Assembly (NCBI GenBank): GCA_000934455.1
Contig: KN888870.1
Span: 47,689-111,688 of the forward strand
Length of the DNA stretch: 64,000 nucleotides
Direction: 5' to 3'
DNA from: Apostichopus parvimensis
Lineage: Eukaryota > Echinodermata > Holothuroidea > Aspidochirotida > Stichopodidae
Part shown: in pieces, positions 1 through 12,700 of the stretch
Numbering within the stretch: the first letter of the stretch is position 1
Layout: every line of letters starts with the position of its first letter
The notes under the pieces: model-generated
Told to the model about the DNA's origin: nothing
What the model saw: only the letters and a program-made list of their open reading frames with translations
Database searches by the model: none
Made by a program: the position numbers and the translations under genes

Positions 1-436
1 TTATATAGAAAACAAAACCATCTTGCTGCTTACTATATGTTAGTGTACCAGTACCTTCAGTCTGAATTAACTGCTGCCTTGTGAATCCCTTTTATACCTT
101 CAAGGTTGTCTATTATACACCATTGTCTACATTATGTTACTTGATAAAACTGGTCAGTGCACAATAAGTTACCCATTTTAGGAAATAGGTAATTAAATAC
201 CATGGGAAGTGCTTTTGCTGAGAGCAGTCAAGTTTAAATTTGTACTGTTTAGTAACACCACTTCCTCTGTATCAATATCCTAGTTGAAAAACATACATTT
301 ATCTTAAATTGCCAAAAAGAAAATCAATCTGTCTATAATTTGGAGACAACCAGCTCTCTTAGCTTAACAGCCTCCGCAAGATTATTACTCATACAATTTA
401 ATCCAGAGTGTAATTCAAAGAAGACATTTTCCTTAC

Positions 437-1022
437 CTGCAAGAATAACTGCAATCGTAGCAGCAGCATTGAAATACTTCTCCAAAGACGGACCTCCGAC
501 CCGAAAACTGGCAAAGATCCTCAACACGGCCGCAGCAGCGAGCTCCACCACCATCGCCTCCGGTAGACTGACCTTGTTTGCCGAATCGCAAGTCAACGAG
601 AGATAATTAGCCCTGGCGACCTGGTACTCGGACAGAGCGATCGTCTTCCACATCCACTTCATGTACCTCGCGGCGAGGAGAGCTCCGACCACCTGGGCCA
701 TTATTTTCAGACTGGCGTCGGAGGACGACATCTTCTTATTCCACCACCGGTCAAAGACCACGATCGGATTATTCAAGGTGTCGGCCACCGCTGCGTAGAC
801 CATCATCAAGACGAACAGACAGACGGAATACGGGCCCACCCCATACTGACCGTAGACGTTGCCATTCTCGTGTGTGTTGGCTACCATGAGAAACGAACAT
901 AGTATCTCCGCACAGTACGGATAGACCTCCTTGGATAAGAAGCGACGTAAAACCGGCCTCAGCGAAAGCACCAAAATAAAATTAGTGATGTAAATCACTA
1001 ACGAATGTAAAAACAACAACAT
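437..1022 (-). CDS. AQP11: Aquaporin-11-like superaquaporin, first coding exon (partial gene)
   Basis: Membrane channel of the AQP11/12 group, which in vertebrates acts in intracellular (ER) membranes and passes water, glycerol or peroxide. The ATG is at 1022-1020 and the exon runs about 195 codons to a consensus donor (G|GTAAGG) at 437/436; the frame beyond the donor is intron. Hydrophobic segments lie at about residues 1-22, 34-50, 64-80, 104-122 and 155-172. The first pore motif is NPI (residues 85-87), where canonical aquaporins have NPA and vertebrate AQP11 has NPC. Family resemblance is clear in the block AEILCSF...THE before the motif, and in the blocks MAQVVGALLAARY and ALSEYQ after it. 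The second NPA half is not in this exon, and I see no matching exon in bases 1-436, so it must lie off the left edge. It is divergent from MIOS, more than 5 kb away. An acceptor-like site near 1083 suggests a separate 5'UTR exon, unproven. Confidence 0.85.
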
Positions 1023-4000
1023 AATGTTAAAAAGGGAACCGACCCTGTGAGTGGTTACACCGTAAAAAGAAAACTCCAGAAACTGTGGCGACAGTTGGCA
1101 CGAGAACCCCGGTTGGTAGTCTATGTATAGATGAGAAACTTCAGCAATGGCAGTGTGGAATGCTCTCCCAGGGGAAAATTCTTACATTGAGTGATTCAAG
1201 TCCGATGTAGTCTATCGTAGCGATCCAATTGCAAACCTTTATTGTTACAGCAACATATACCAACTGTGCAATCTTCTCCTGACACCAAAGCCTGGCTTGT
1301 ATCAGTTCTGCTCATGGCAGGCCTATACATCATTAGCCAATCCACAGTTTGGCAAACAAATAAAATGCTGGTATTAGACTCCTCAGTTGCTGCATAGGAC
1401 TTGATGAATCATTTACCAAAAAAAAATGGGATTATCAAGCGTATAATCTGCCGAAAGAGGAAAAGACAAAAACATAATGCATACAAGAAGGTGATATATA
1501 CTAATTTCACTCAACCATTGCACACCTCAAATATTGTGGCTTTTAGATTAATTATAAGGGATATATTCCAGTGTCAGTTAATGTGACACTTCATGATAAT
1601 TTGCACTCAACCATCACATGTACATGTAAAATATTATACGTTTAATGTTCATTTTAAAGGGATATATCAGACAACGTGACAATTATATAGAAAAGGAAAA
1701 TATTCCACATTTTTTTTAAGTTGAAAACTCCATCTCAAAGTATCTCATACCCAACTCAAGATATTTTGACTGGCAAAGCACTTAATTCCAACCCCCTCCC
1801 CTTACCACTTGGAGAGGGTATTATATGTGGTCTGTGATGTCATAACTGTAAATTTTCCTCAAAAGTCCACTTTCCTAAATTATAATCTTCCTGCTTATTT
1901 TTATCCTTGAAACTTGATACAGTTGGAATATGTGATGAGCTGTCAACATTTTCTGTAGTAAGACCTTCATCAAAATATAAACATTTTTGTAGAATTCTGC
2001 GCGAGTTAAATATCATAAAGGAAAGCAAAACACCGTCAGCTGAATTGCCGTGATGACATTGTTCACTTTGCTTGACATTGTCACTTGGCTGGATGCATTC
2101 ATTTGAATACTAAATTTGGAAAAATTTACATCTCTGCCAAATGTTACAAAATGCTATTAGGATGTGTTTTGTGCACCTATAGATGCAGAAACTTTTCCTG
2201 CATTTTTTATAAATTAATCATTCGCCAGCCAAACCCATGGAGATAGGATGCAGCAAATAGATTATGAATGATCATTGCATGTAACCTAGGGTGTTGTCTT
2301 TTTTAGTTGAAATGGCAATAAGTTACTGTACTGTACAAAGTAAGTGTGTGCTCACTACATAACAAAATCTGTAACCCTTGGGTATTGTGGACTAATATCT
2401 TCTAATGTTGGTAAAACTTTGCATAAAATGCAGATATTAGGCTACCAATGTTGTTGTTTCAGGCAAAGCGGACCATCCTTCTTTTCTTAAAGCTAACTTC
2501 AAATTGATCAAAATGCACTTCGATATCCTCTTTCTTTATAAATTTGTAAAAAAGCCCAACTGAATTGGTGGAACAATTTTTTCCCCCCTACAATGAGCTG
2601 TTCATATACAAAGGCCTGATACCCATGCAAAACACATTATTACAGATACTTCTCAAAGCTACTTACTCTAACATAGTATCCCCCAAGTACATTCATGCCA
2701 CAAATCCCTTTAGTAACTTTTTACTGATCAAGGAGGACCATATGGAAAAGGATATGGGGTGTAAAGGGAGAACAGAAAAGGAAAAAAGGAACTGCGGGAA
2801 AAACAAAGTGGAGGAAACAGGAGGAAGGGGATTGGTCCTTGGGGACATCATCATCACCCCCAATCCCTTATCCAATAAACTTCACTTTAATCCCCTCTAT
2901 TGTTCATGTTAGAAATGTATGCACTGTGCAGGTACAAATATTGTTAAAATTATATGCTTTCTGCACACCAACATTAAAATAACTTGGATCAAACAATTGC
3001 TCTTGGTTACACTCGGGTCACTTCTGGTTCTAGTGAAAAACCTATGAACCAACGGTCAAGTTTCACAGAAAATGTCCCCTGGTTGTTGAAACCTTTTGTC
3101 ACCAGTGATATTGGAAAAGGCCAACATTGGCAATATGGGCCTTTTGTTACCCACAATGCAAATATCAAGCCCTGAACACTGCTGTTATATGTCCAAATTC
3201 TAAACTGATACCATGAGGCTGGCAGCAAAACTAGTTCAGCATTTTGCCTTAATATACAACAAACTTGTCAGGTTTTATTGCAATTAATATTAGATAATGA
3301 GAGATAGGGCCATACCACCAAACTTCATTACCTCAGTGCATTACCTTTGTCACTGCATGCAGGCCTAGTATTATATCAATGTTTATCTAGCTAAGCCTTT
3401 GGCTAAATATTGTTAAGCTTGTATTATTAGCATCAATATGCCATGAAGTAAACCGTGAAGCCTAGCTGACGTTTTCTTTGTATTAGTAATCGAAGCCTAA
3501 CATGGCCTACCCACCACTCTACTATTCATAACCCAAACTAGTACAGCGGGCCTAGGCCTATCCTAATGTTGCTAAGGCTTAAAACTAGTTTGTTTATTTA
3601 TGACCACCAATCGAATACAACCATGCTAAAAATCCGAATCTCACAACCTACCTTTATTCGCACATCTCATACTGAGACAAGGCCTAAATGGCATTCGTCA
3701 CATACTATTACTATACTACTTACTAGTTACTTTCCAGTTGTTCCAGGTCACACTCACACTGTCACAGAATGTATAAATTTCTGTGTTCCAGGTACGCAGT
3801 AGCATGTACAAGGAGAGCCGTATAATTATTGCTTGCCACAGCAAGCTTTGTAAACACAGACCCTAACAAAACACAGACGCATGTCTTTTGATGTTACAGC
3901 ACATGTCACTCGCATGAATGAAAAAAACACATACCCGACCATATGTTTTATTGATTTATTTTCTATAATGTGAGTTGGGACCGAATTAATAATTTCCATA

Positions 4001-4724
4001 TCACATTCAGCACTAACCTTTATCAGTAACAGTCTACAGACCAATAACTAAAATTTAGTTTAGGGGGGAAAAACGATGATGTACACAACAGAAACGAATC
4101 CGCATCAAGGTCCCTATAACAAAATCTGAACACAAAACCACAAATCCTATTGCAATTCTTAAAATAACCAACCAAAGCAATTGAAACTCTTCGGAAAGGA
4201 AATTACTGACTCAGTCAAATCATTTCAATTCACAACTTTCTGATAGAAAAATTCTTCAGTGAGTGCGTCTCTGAACTCAGAGAAGCAAGTACACCAATCC
4301 TGAATAGAATTCTCCCAAGCCGCCTAACCAATTGCTTATAAAATGTAACAACAATTTCTTTCCCTAAATCATTATCTGAAATTTGTCCTAATCAAACCAA
4401 GAAAAAATCCATTGCCTTTAATCGGAGCCTCACTACAACTACAATAGCTAGAACATTAATTGCATATATCACCATGAAGATGGAATAAATAGACTAAATG
4501 GAGGTCAAAATCGCATCCAACATCTTACCCCCTTTTTCAACCCTTCCCCCCTTTTAGTCTACCATTATTAGCATATTTTAGTGAGCCGTTGGGTTTGTAC
4601 GTCAGTATACTGAGGAGTGTAGATAGATTTGGCGAATGAATTTGCGGGTTATAGCATCGCACTCCATTGTGTCTTGCCTCGCACCCGCAGTAACTTTGAT
4701 CTCTCATTTTGCTGTACCACGCTC
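1023..4724. other. Intergenic region between aquaporin and MIOS, no gene seen
   Basis: The open frames here (for example 2565-2912 and 3566-3802) have no recognisable domain, no splice context and no coding-like composition. The region should hold the aquaporin 5'UTR and promoter (from about 1023 rightward on the minus strand), but I see no defined core promoter element. Confidence 0.5.
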
Positions 4725-4760
4725 TGGCAAGATTGTGATGATCGTGGCAAGATTGTGATG

Positions 4761-5014
4761 CGGAGTGTATAGCCTAGTGGTTAACGCCGGCGTCTCCCAG
4801 TCATGAGATCCCCGGTTCGATTCCCCGCCGACAGCAATGTGTGTCGTCTGGCAAGGGTGTTGTTCAATAACAACTTCCCGACATGGACGTTAAATGGATG
4901 TGTGCCGAGAGATCAGCTTCGGTCAGCTTGCGAGTCTATAAGCCTTCATGGCTCCTTTCGCGAGTTCCTGCCTGAGGGAAGATCACATATACATACATAC
5001 ATACATACATACAT
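4761..5014 (+). mobile_element. tRNA-derived SINE, family 1, copy A
   Basis: The head has a polymerase III A box (TAGCCTAGTGG, near 4770) and B box (GGTTCGATTCC, near 4813). It is followed by a body shared with copies at 12029-12252, 13820-14020 and 25494-25721 (shared blocks include ATGGACGTTAAAT, GGTCAGCTTGCG and CGCGAGTTCCTGC). It ends in an (ATAC)n tail. This copy is the most diverged in its middle part but keeps both promoter boxes. Just upstream (4725-4760) is a short tandem duplication of GGCAAGATTGTGATG. Confidence 0.8.
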
Positions 5015-5745
5015 CCGTGTGCGATGCTTCTTGATCGGATCAGGGGCCCGGAATTGTTGACGGTGTCTTCGAAAACCAGGTTGAGCCCCGTGAAAAATAA
5101 ATATGTTACCGGCCTTAAGTGTATTATGAAAATCAGAACAACATATTCTTTGTTTTATTTTTCCTCTGGCCCTGGAAATTGACCCCGGGCCCTGGACTGT
5201 ATCCCCCGATCCCTTGGTATGCTATATCTTGGGGCGTGGTTGTGCGGACGGATGGCAATGTTTCTAGCTATTTTACTGTTAGTTATTCTGGTCAGCAGAA
5301 AGTTTCCATTCCTACTTTTTTTACTAACAGTAACAGAAAGAAAACCTGTGGAGTATTCAGTGCCAACATTAGGTCTACCAGCACGTACTGTTAAAATTGC
5401 TTGGTTCGCTGTCAACGAAAAACAGGTCACTTGAATTTGTTTGCTGTTAGTAGTTCCATAGAGGTATTTCTCTTTCATAGTTAGTAGTTGGCCCGGTGCA
5501 CGGCGTTCTCAATTGCTTACCAAATGACACTGTGCTCTAGGTCTTGCGATGACTAGTTTCACGAAATCAAATGGTCGCATTTGGTTAACATAGGCCTAGG
5601 TCTAGTAATATTAATAATGTTCGCGTACTTCTCGCCCACGATATGGTGGAGCATTGACGAATTGTGGCTTTGATCTCGTGGGGAAGGGGGGAAGGAGGGA
5701 ATGGGGGAATGGGAATTGAAACAGGTGGATGACCACTTAGGTAAA

Positions 5746-6293
5746 CAGACCTGTCAACCTGTTTGACCCCAAAATCGGGAGAATAACATTTTTCATGGCC
5801 AAAAAATAGGGAGAACAAGGAAAAAAAAAGGGAGGTTGGTAATTTTCAACTAAAATGATATAAATACTCCTAAATAAGTATAGTCTACTTATGCAATACA
5901 ATAAGAGAATCATCCAATCAGTGTTTGTTGTTGTAGTTTACAGCAGCTGGCTTCGCTTTGTACAGGGTTTCTTTAGTAGGCTTACATTTGAAACAGGGAA
6001 CTGAACTATGGGTACTGTGACTTCATGGCTAGTATGCTAGATAGAGTCCCATCAAGCTTGAGACTTGACCGACTGTCTGTCTTGTTCTTGCGAACTACAC
6101 TGAATAGCCTTTCCTGTTCAGCGTTACTGTGGGAAATTACTAAGCATAGGACTAATTGTTGGCTATTTTCAGAAATGTCGCAAGTGATGAAACATTAAAA
6201 AAACCGGGAGAATAGAATATGAAACCGGGAGGCCGGGAGATTAGGGTAAAAACAGGGAGTCTCCCGGTAACACCGGGAGAGTTGACGGGTCTG
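5746..6293. mobile_element. Non-autonomous DNA transposon with CAGACCYGTCAAC inverted ends
   Basis: The left end starts CAGACCTGTCAAC and the right end finishes GTTGACGGGTCTG, which are inverted repeats of each other with one mismatch. The element is flanked on both sides by the 6-base direct repeat GGTAAA (5740-5745 and 6294-6299). Sub-terminal CGGGAGA motifs recur inside both ends. There is no transposase frame, so it is a short deletion derivative. The superfamily is uncertain: hAT-like by its ends, although hAT normally makes 8-bp duplications. Confidence 0.7.
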
Positions 6294-6798
6294 GGTAAAG
6301 CGCAATTTAATCCAGGGGAACTTCGCCTAGCCTAAGTCATGGTCTTTAAAAGTGTCTCCCAAATTGTGGTGTTACGTTCATTGTTGTTCATGTTTGTGAC
6401 AGTGAAAACAAACTCATTAAGTTAGTCAGCAATTTGAAAATTCCGTAATGCAGTGTGTAATATGTCTGAAGCTATATGTTTTCTGCTTGTTCAGGGTATG
6501 CTCAGTCTTGAACCATGAAGTAAAAGCTTATTTATAAAAATTAAAAATCAGTCAACTTATTTCTTGGAGTACTTGTCCACTTTTATGTGGAATGCTTCAA
6601 AGGTTCATTGGTTTTGTTTCATACTTTATCCCACTTATCTATGCCAAGTGCCAATTTCCTCTTCCTATTCTACAGGCATACAACTACAATTCTATTTAAT
6701 TTTCATCTGCTGGAGCCTAGTTGGATCTAACATTTGATATATGCTCTGTTTTGACATTTCCTTTGTTCACCTTGAATCCCTACAGTCATTTTAGGGAG

Positions 6799-9700
6799 AT
6801 GACTAAGTGGGATCTACAATGGAGTGTGTCTGACCCAGACACATTTGTTGCCTTTTCAACTGATAAAGTTGAAATTAACTTCCACCGTTTGAACACGAAA
6901 GATGAGGTTTCTGCTGGTGTCGTTCCTTGGCAGCAAAAGCAAGCGACAAAAGGCGAACTTTACTTGAGGAGTAAAGCAGACCTACAGAGTGTGAAGGTAA
7001 ATTGAAGTTGAAGGAGTACTAGTCAAGTCTAGTGTCATAGCTACGTGACAGTTCAAGGGTTTCTGATATCTTTAATATATAATTTATGGTATTTAATTCA
7101 AAATGCACAAACTTCAGAACTGTTATGAAAACTTTAATCACTAAATTATTCTGTGCCAGATTGAATCTGTGCAAATCTTTTCTTTAATTTTGTGGTTGGT
7201 CTTTAATGATGTGGTTGGTGTTTAATGTTGTGGTTGAGTGGATAAAGGTGGTTACATCTGAAGTCCAGTATCTAAGATGCCGTGGATTTAACATCTGATA
7301 ATAAGAGTGTTTTAAAATGAACATTTATAACCTTAAAATCTTGCTGTAATTGTTTATAAATTTGGAAAATAAAGAAGAGCATAAAAATTTTAAATTTCTT
7401 ATGAGTTTCAAATTTTCATCACTCTGACCAATCCATGCAATATTTGCTGTATACATAATCAAAAACCCACAATATAACTCAGAATTCTATCTGTCCATGA
7501 CCAGTTGGCTGCAATTAATATGTAACAAATTAACCCCGAATAGAAAATCCTCTGATCCCTTATTTGCTTTATTTGAAAACCTACAACATTAAAGCTTAAG
7601 TTTACCATTCTTTGTGCAATATTGGTAAGCTAATTAACACCTTAAATTTTTACAGTCTTATTTGGTACAGGACCTTTATTTTCTCAGAACGTTGGAGTAG
7701 GGTATCACCAACTGAGATTTCTACAAAGTCTGGTAAAAATGCAACTTTAAGGAACATCCCTCTCTTTCATTTCATTTGTTTTCTTCAGTGCTTTGCTCTC
7801 TGCCCCAATCCAAACTCTGACAATATCCTCGCTCTTGGATTATCTACCGGGAAAGTGGTCCTATCAGCTTTCAACTCTGATCCATCGCTGGACAAGACGG
7901 AATTGGTCGGCTGCGAGATCAACCCGAAGCACACGAAACAATGTAACAGTGTTACCTGGAACAAGACTGAACACAAACTGGTTTGTACACAATCGTTAAG
8001 ACATGTACCTTTGTCTCTTGTTTATCTCAAGTTTGAAAACTGTTAACATATTAGAAAACTGCTGATATAGGAACTTTTGTTGCTCGTATGCAATGGACTT
8101 CCTTGAGGTGCCGGCTTGATCATACTCTCACAAAGAGAGAGTACAGCCTTACATCCAGCATAATTGTATAATATACCTATGATATGCCTACCGTTGTCTC
8201 ACTATTACCTCCAGCCATGTATATGCTTTTCCTTGTCTAGTTGATTTCATATTTCAATTTGACTGGTTTCTAGGGCAGTAAGAAAGTATTGCACCACTAA
8301 ATAACTCTTACACAGTCTAGTGTTAATGTTAGCTCAACAGCAGACAATCTAGCAAATGTTGGTTGTGTGTATTAAAATCAGTTTCCCATTTTTGATCTAG
8401 ATATAAATCCTAACAAAAATCTTTTCAGCTGAGATATCTAGGATATCATCCACTCTTGTTGTTGCTAGATGCATTCACAAATAATCACCAATTTTTGAAA
8501 AATTCATTATGTTCACAAAATACTAGTACGATGTGTTTTTTTGAACTAAGGATGCCAGGAACTTCCAGCAAGTTTGTTAATGTCAACCATGGCATAACGG
8601 AATATCCCATTCATTCAAATTATATGAAGAATGTAGTAACCAAATCTCTGTTCGTTCTGCGTTTGTATTGCAGCTTGCAGTGAGTTATGATCGACACAGG
8701 CCTGATCAGTGTCTAGCAGTTTATGATGTGTATAATTCTGGTAAGTGTCTAGCAGTTTATGATGTATATAATTCTGGTGAGCTTACTGCACATGTTTTAT
8801 CCAGCCTTAAAGGAACAAATTTGCCAGTGCTTTCAACCTAGAACAAAAAGAGAAATGAACTAGAAGTATTTTGGTGGGGGGGGAGAGGGGGGTAGTGATT
8901 CAGCTAGGAACCACCTGGAAGTCATCACTGGGACAAATTATTCATTATGCCAGTGAAATAACACTTGAAAGAAAAATGTCTCTCATTATTGAAACCCTTT
9001 TTTAATTGTTCATGATAAGTAAACACATATGAAAATTTTAAACTCGTTCTTGAGAAATGTATACTTGTGACTGTTTGTAAGTCATTTTGAGGTCAAGTGA
9101 AACACTTTCATTTATGTCATCATATAAACTCTATTGAAGACGATTCTTTTACATTACTCACGCCTGAAAAAATTGTTTTAAATGCTTCCAATCATTCATT
9201 TGATATTTCTGGATCTCTTCTGTCAGTAACCCATAGAATAGGAAAAGGCCAGGCGTCTGAAAGAGCAAGACCTGTCGCTGAATTTGGTGAGTGTTGCAGA
9301 TCCTACACCGAAATAGGGAGAAAGGACTAAAACATATTCAAGGTCTAACGAGTGTACGGTGCACATCAAAAGAATCTGTTTGATTCTCTGACTACAGTGT
9401 GCGAAGTCAAACTAAAGTCCAACTTGGGTCAATGCCAGTCATTTTTCTGACTGAGTTCAAGGCACATGAAAGTGTTAAAAGCTCAAAAGTCTCTCATCCA
9501 GCAGGAACACAGTGGGGGGGGGGGGGGGGGGGTCCTTAATTTAGTCACTTGGGTACCTCGAGGTGCAACATGTTTAGTCTCGGGTTTTGCTGGAAAATGG
9601 TTGAAAAAGCTTGGTACTGTTTTAGGTCACTGTATTATCTCTATGTCGAAAAAGGTGACAAATCGTTGAAGCCACTTTAATCACTTACTCCTTTTGAGAA

Positions 9701-12700
9701 TGTTATACTAAATGAAGAAAACATTTTAAGACCTCAAAGTTTTTTATCTTGCAGGAACACAGGCTGATGTGGTAAATTCAGTCACATGGCTACCTCAGAG
9801 TGCAACTTGCTTAGTCGCTGGCTTTGCGGGAAAATTGTTGAAAAAGCTTGACATAAGAGGTCAGTATTCTTTGAAATTTGGAGATGTGAGTGGGTCCTTT
9901 GTTTAGACATTTAATCGTTCCGAATGCTAGCCAGCTTGGGATGAACCACTTCTGTGAGATGGTCTCATTTTCACTCTCTTTATCTCTTAAAGACATTCAC
10001 AATGATATTTACTTTGCTATTATATTACCTGTCTACTCACCCCTATCACACTCTTCCTATCTACCAGCTTCACGGCTTGTGAACACTTGGTCAGGACATG
10101 TGTTCACAGACTTTTGACCTGAAGGTTGCCTCCTTAAATGTTCCGCTTCACACACACTTCTCACACAGACCTTCGATTCCTCACATTCAACAACGGGGAT
10201 GATGGTTGCACTCTTCTGACATTCTCGAGAGTTTCGCATCCATCGTGGTGGCGTCGGTCATGGAATCCTGTTGCCACAGGCTTCTCTTTTCTTTCCACCG
10301 AAATGGTCAAATCATGGTGTGTAACTCCATTACAGGCTAACTATGTTACGCCCACTGGTGGTTTGGTAATGAACAAAAAAGATTGCCTGTTTTGCAGCCC
10401 TGACTTTCCATCAAGGTCAAGTTTCTTCCTTAAATCCAAATTGTCTGGTTGTTTTTTGCTCACAATCTGTTTGGTTAAAAGAAACTGAAATCATATATTC
10501 GTGAAACATTATCATACAAATCCAGATTTATTTGATCTCCATCTGTAGATCCCGCGAGTTCTAGAAACGTCACCTCCACAAAAGGTGTGCACGGATTAGT
10601 GGCCGACCCGTTGTTTGAACATCAACTTGCCTCATATTTTGAAGAACAGATTTACATTTGGGATCTTAGGAATTTTGATAAACCAGTGAGTACTTATTAA
10701 TTTTTCTGAATAATTTTTGTTGTTAAAAGAGCAAAGGAATATTAAGGCTAGGTCTGTCAGGTTTCAAACCAGGGGATCATGAAGCCCTGTGCTATGCAAC
10801 TGTGAATTGCTGCAAAGTCCAATCAACCATTATTTCTTCTCTTTCTTCAGTGTTGTAATAAGTCATTACTTGAGTTATTGCCATGTTGTAACGTTTCATG
10901 GCTCAAGTCTCCACAGTGTTGTCCTATACCCCAACTTTTGAGAAGAAACCTGGTTCTTCATGTGATGAAAAGCAAACAAGATAAATAAATCATGAATAAA
11001 TCAATCAATTAATAAATACACACACTTGATGGAACAGTGATGGTATTAATTTTAAATTTGAGTAAACATAAAACTACTGTTGTGTTTGGCACTTTACTTG
11101 CCAGCGTTTCGAATGTTAAAGTTTGCTCCATTTGAAATTCCATTAACAGGTTCTGTCGGTGAAGGAGGTACGACCAGTTGGAAAGTTAGAGTGGAATCCA
11201 ACTCGTAAAGGGGTCTTGATGTCTCTACCCAAGGAGAGCTCTGTGATTAAGGTTTACAAGTTAGAACATGTAGGTACGTAGTATTTTGCACACATTTCAA
11301 TGGCAAGCCAGACTTTCTCAGTGGGTCAGGGTGGGTTGGCGGGTGGGGGATGACATCGGGTGGGGGATGGCATGGGTTGGGGTATGGCATGGGGTGGGAG
11401 ATGGGATGGGGGATGGGGAGTAAAGTATCGTTACTTATTCATTATATGCTGGTGCATGCAGCGTACTAATTATTTGTACCTTGTTATGATCAAAATAAAT
11501 ATGCTTGAGGCTTAGTCTTATACCCAAAACATGTAAATAATTAGCATTACTTCAAAGAAAATTACTAATAATAATAATAGTCACATGTCTACTGGTAATG
11601 AAATGTTCTGAAGACATAATAGAAACAACTGATTTTTGTTTGTTTTTTGTAGATGCTACATACAACAGTCAATGTTTCATTTCACTTGGGGAAACAGAAT
11701 TTCAATGTTTTGAACCAAAATTAGCAAATTTCTGATTGTAGGACAAAATGTAGAACAAATGAAAAAGTGCAGATTTTTGGAGATTGTAATCTTCCAATAA
11801 TCAATAAGTCATCAATATGTCATTCCTCTTTCCATATGTATAAAGCTGTATAATCTATGGAATTATTAAGCTGTTGTCATGGAAACTATACGTATCATGT
11901 TTTCTCGGTTCCCTTGTTTTTGCAGCCAGCGAGATGGAGTACACAGAACGATTAATTCAGCGTAAGTGAAGATATCGTTTGGTTATCGAAGGAATGTCTG
12001 CATCTTTGGAATTTGAGTAAGGTATTTTAGATCCTCCTGCAAGCAGGAACTCGCGAAGAAGCCATCATTGGCTTATCAAAGCCGCAAGCTGACCGAAGTC
12101 AGTCTCTTAGATTCATATTTAACGTCCATGATTATGAATTGTCAATTTTCAACAACTCTGTAACTGGATGACATACATTAGTCTTGGAGTGACTCGAACT
12201 CGGGATCTTATGATTGAAAGGCACCGGCATTAACCACTGAGCTAACACTCCTTAATGTTGTGTTTTTGAAATGAAATGTTTTATGATAAATCTTGTCAGG
12301 GAGAATACAAAGTTGTGCTTCTGTTTGTTCCTGCTGATGCACCCTTTTTTCCAACGATTTCTAAATTTCTTGGTTTGTGCTTGTCTCTCACCTTTTTGTT
12401 TTAATTTTTGTCCAATGGTTTGTGTTTAGTGCTGGGGTGGGCAACGTCCCACCTGCGGGCCACATGCGGCCCGCCAGTGGGTTATTTTTGCGGCCTGTGA
12501 GATGTGTCAAGGAAAAGAAAAAATATCAGTCTATTTTACATCATAACAAAAAACGAGCTAGCTGCTTAGAATTTATCGGCACTAATAATGCTGTCAGGTA
12601 GGCCTATTATCCCCATTAATTATCATCTGTACTGTATTGACATTATATGTTTGTGAATACAGATTAAGTACACACACCTATTGCTTGAAAGTCCTCGGAA

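Noticed and set aside
340-606. Plus-strand open frame
   Set aside because: Antisense shadow of the aquaporin exon.
4761-4840. A tRNA gene at the head of SINE copy A
   Set aside because: The same head is joined to a shared body and ATAC tail in several places, so it is a SINE.
5119-5478. Overlapping open frames on both strands upstream of MIOS
   Set aside because: No family resemblance and no splice or start context; might be 5' flank or UTR only.
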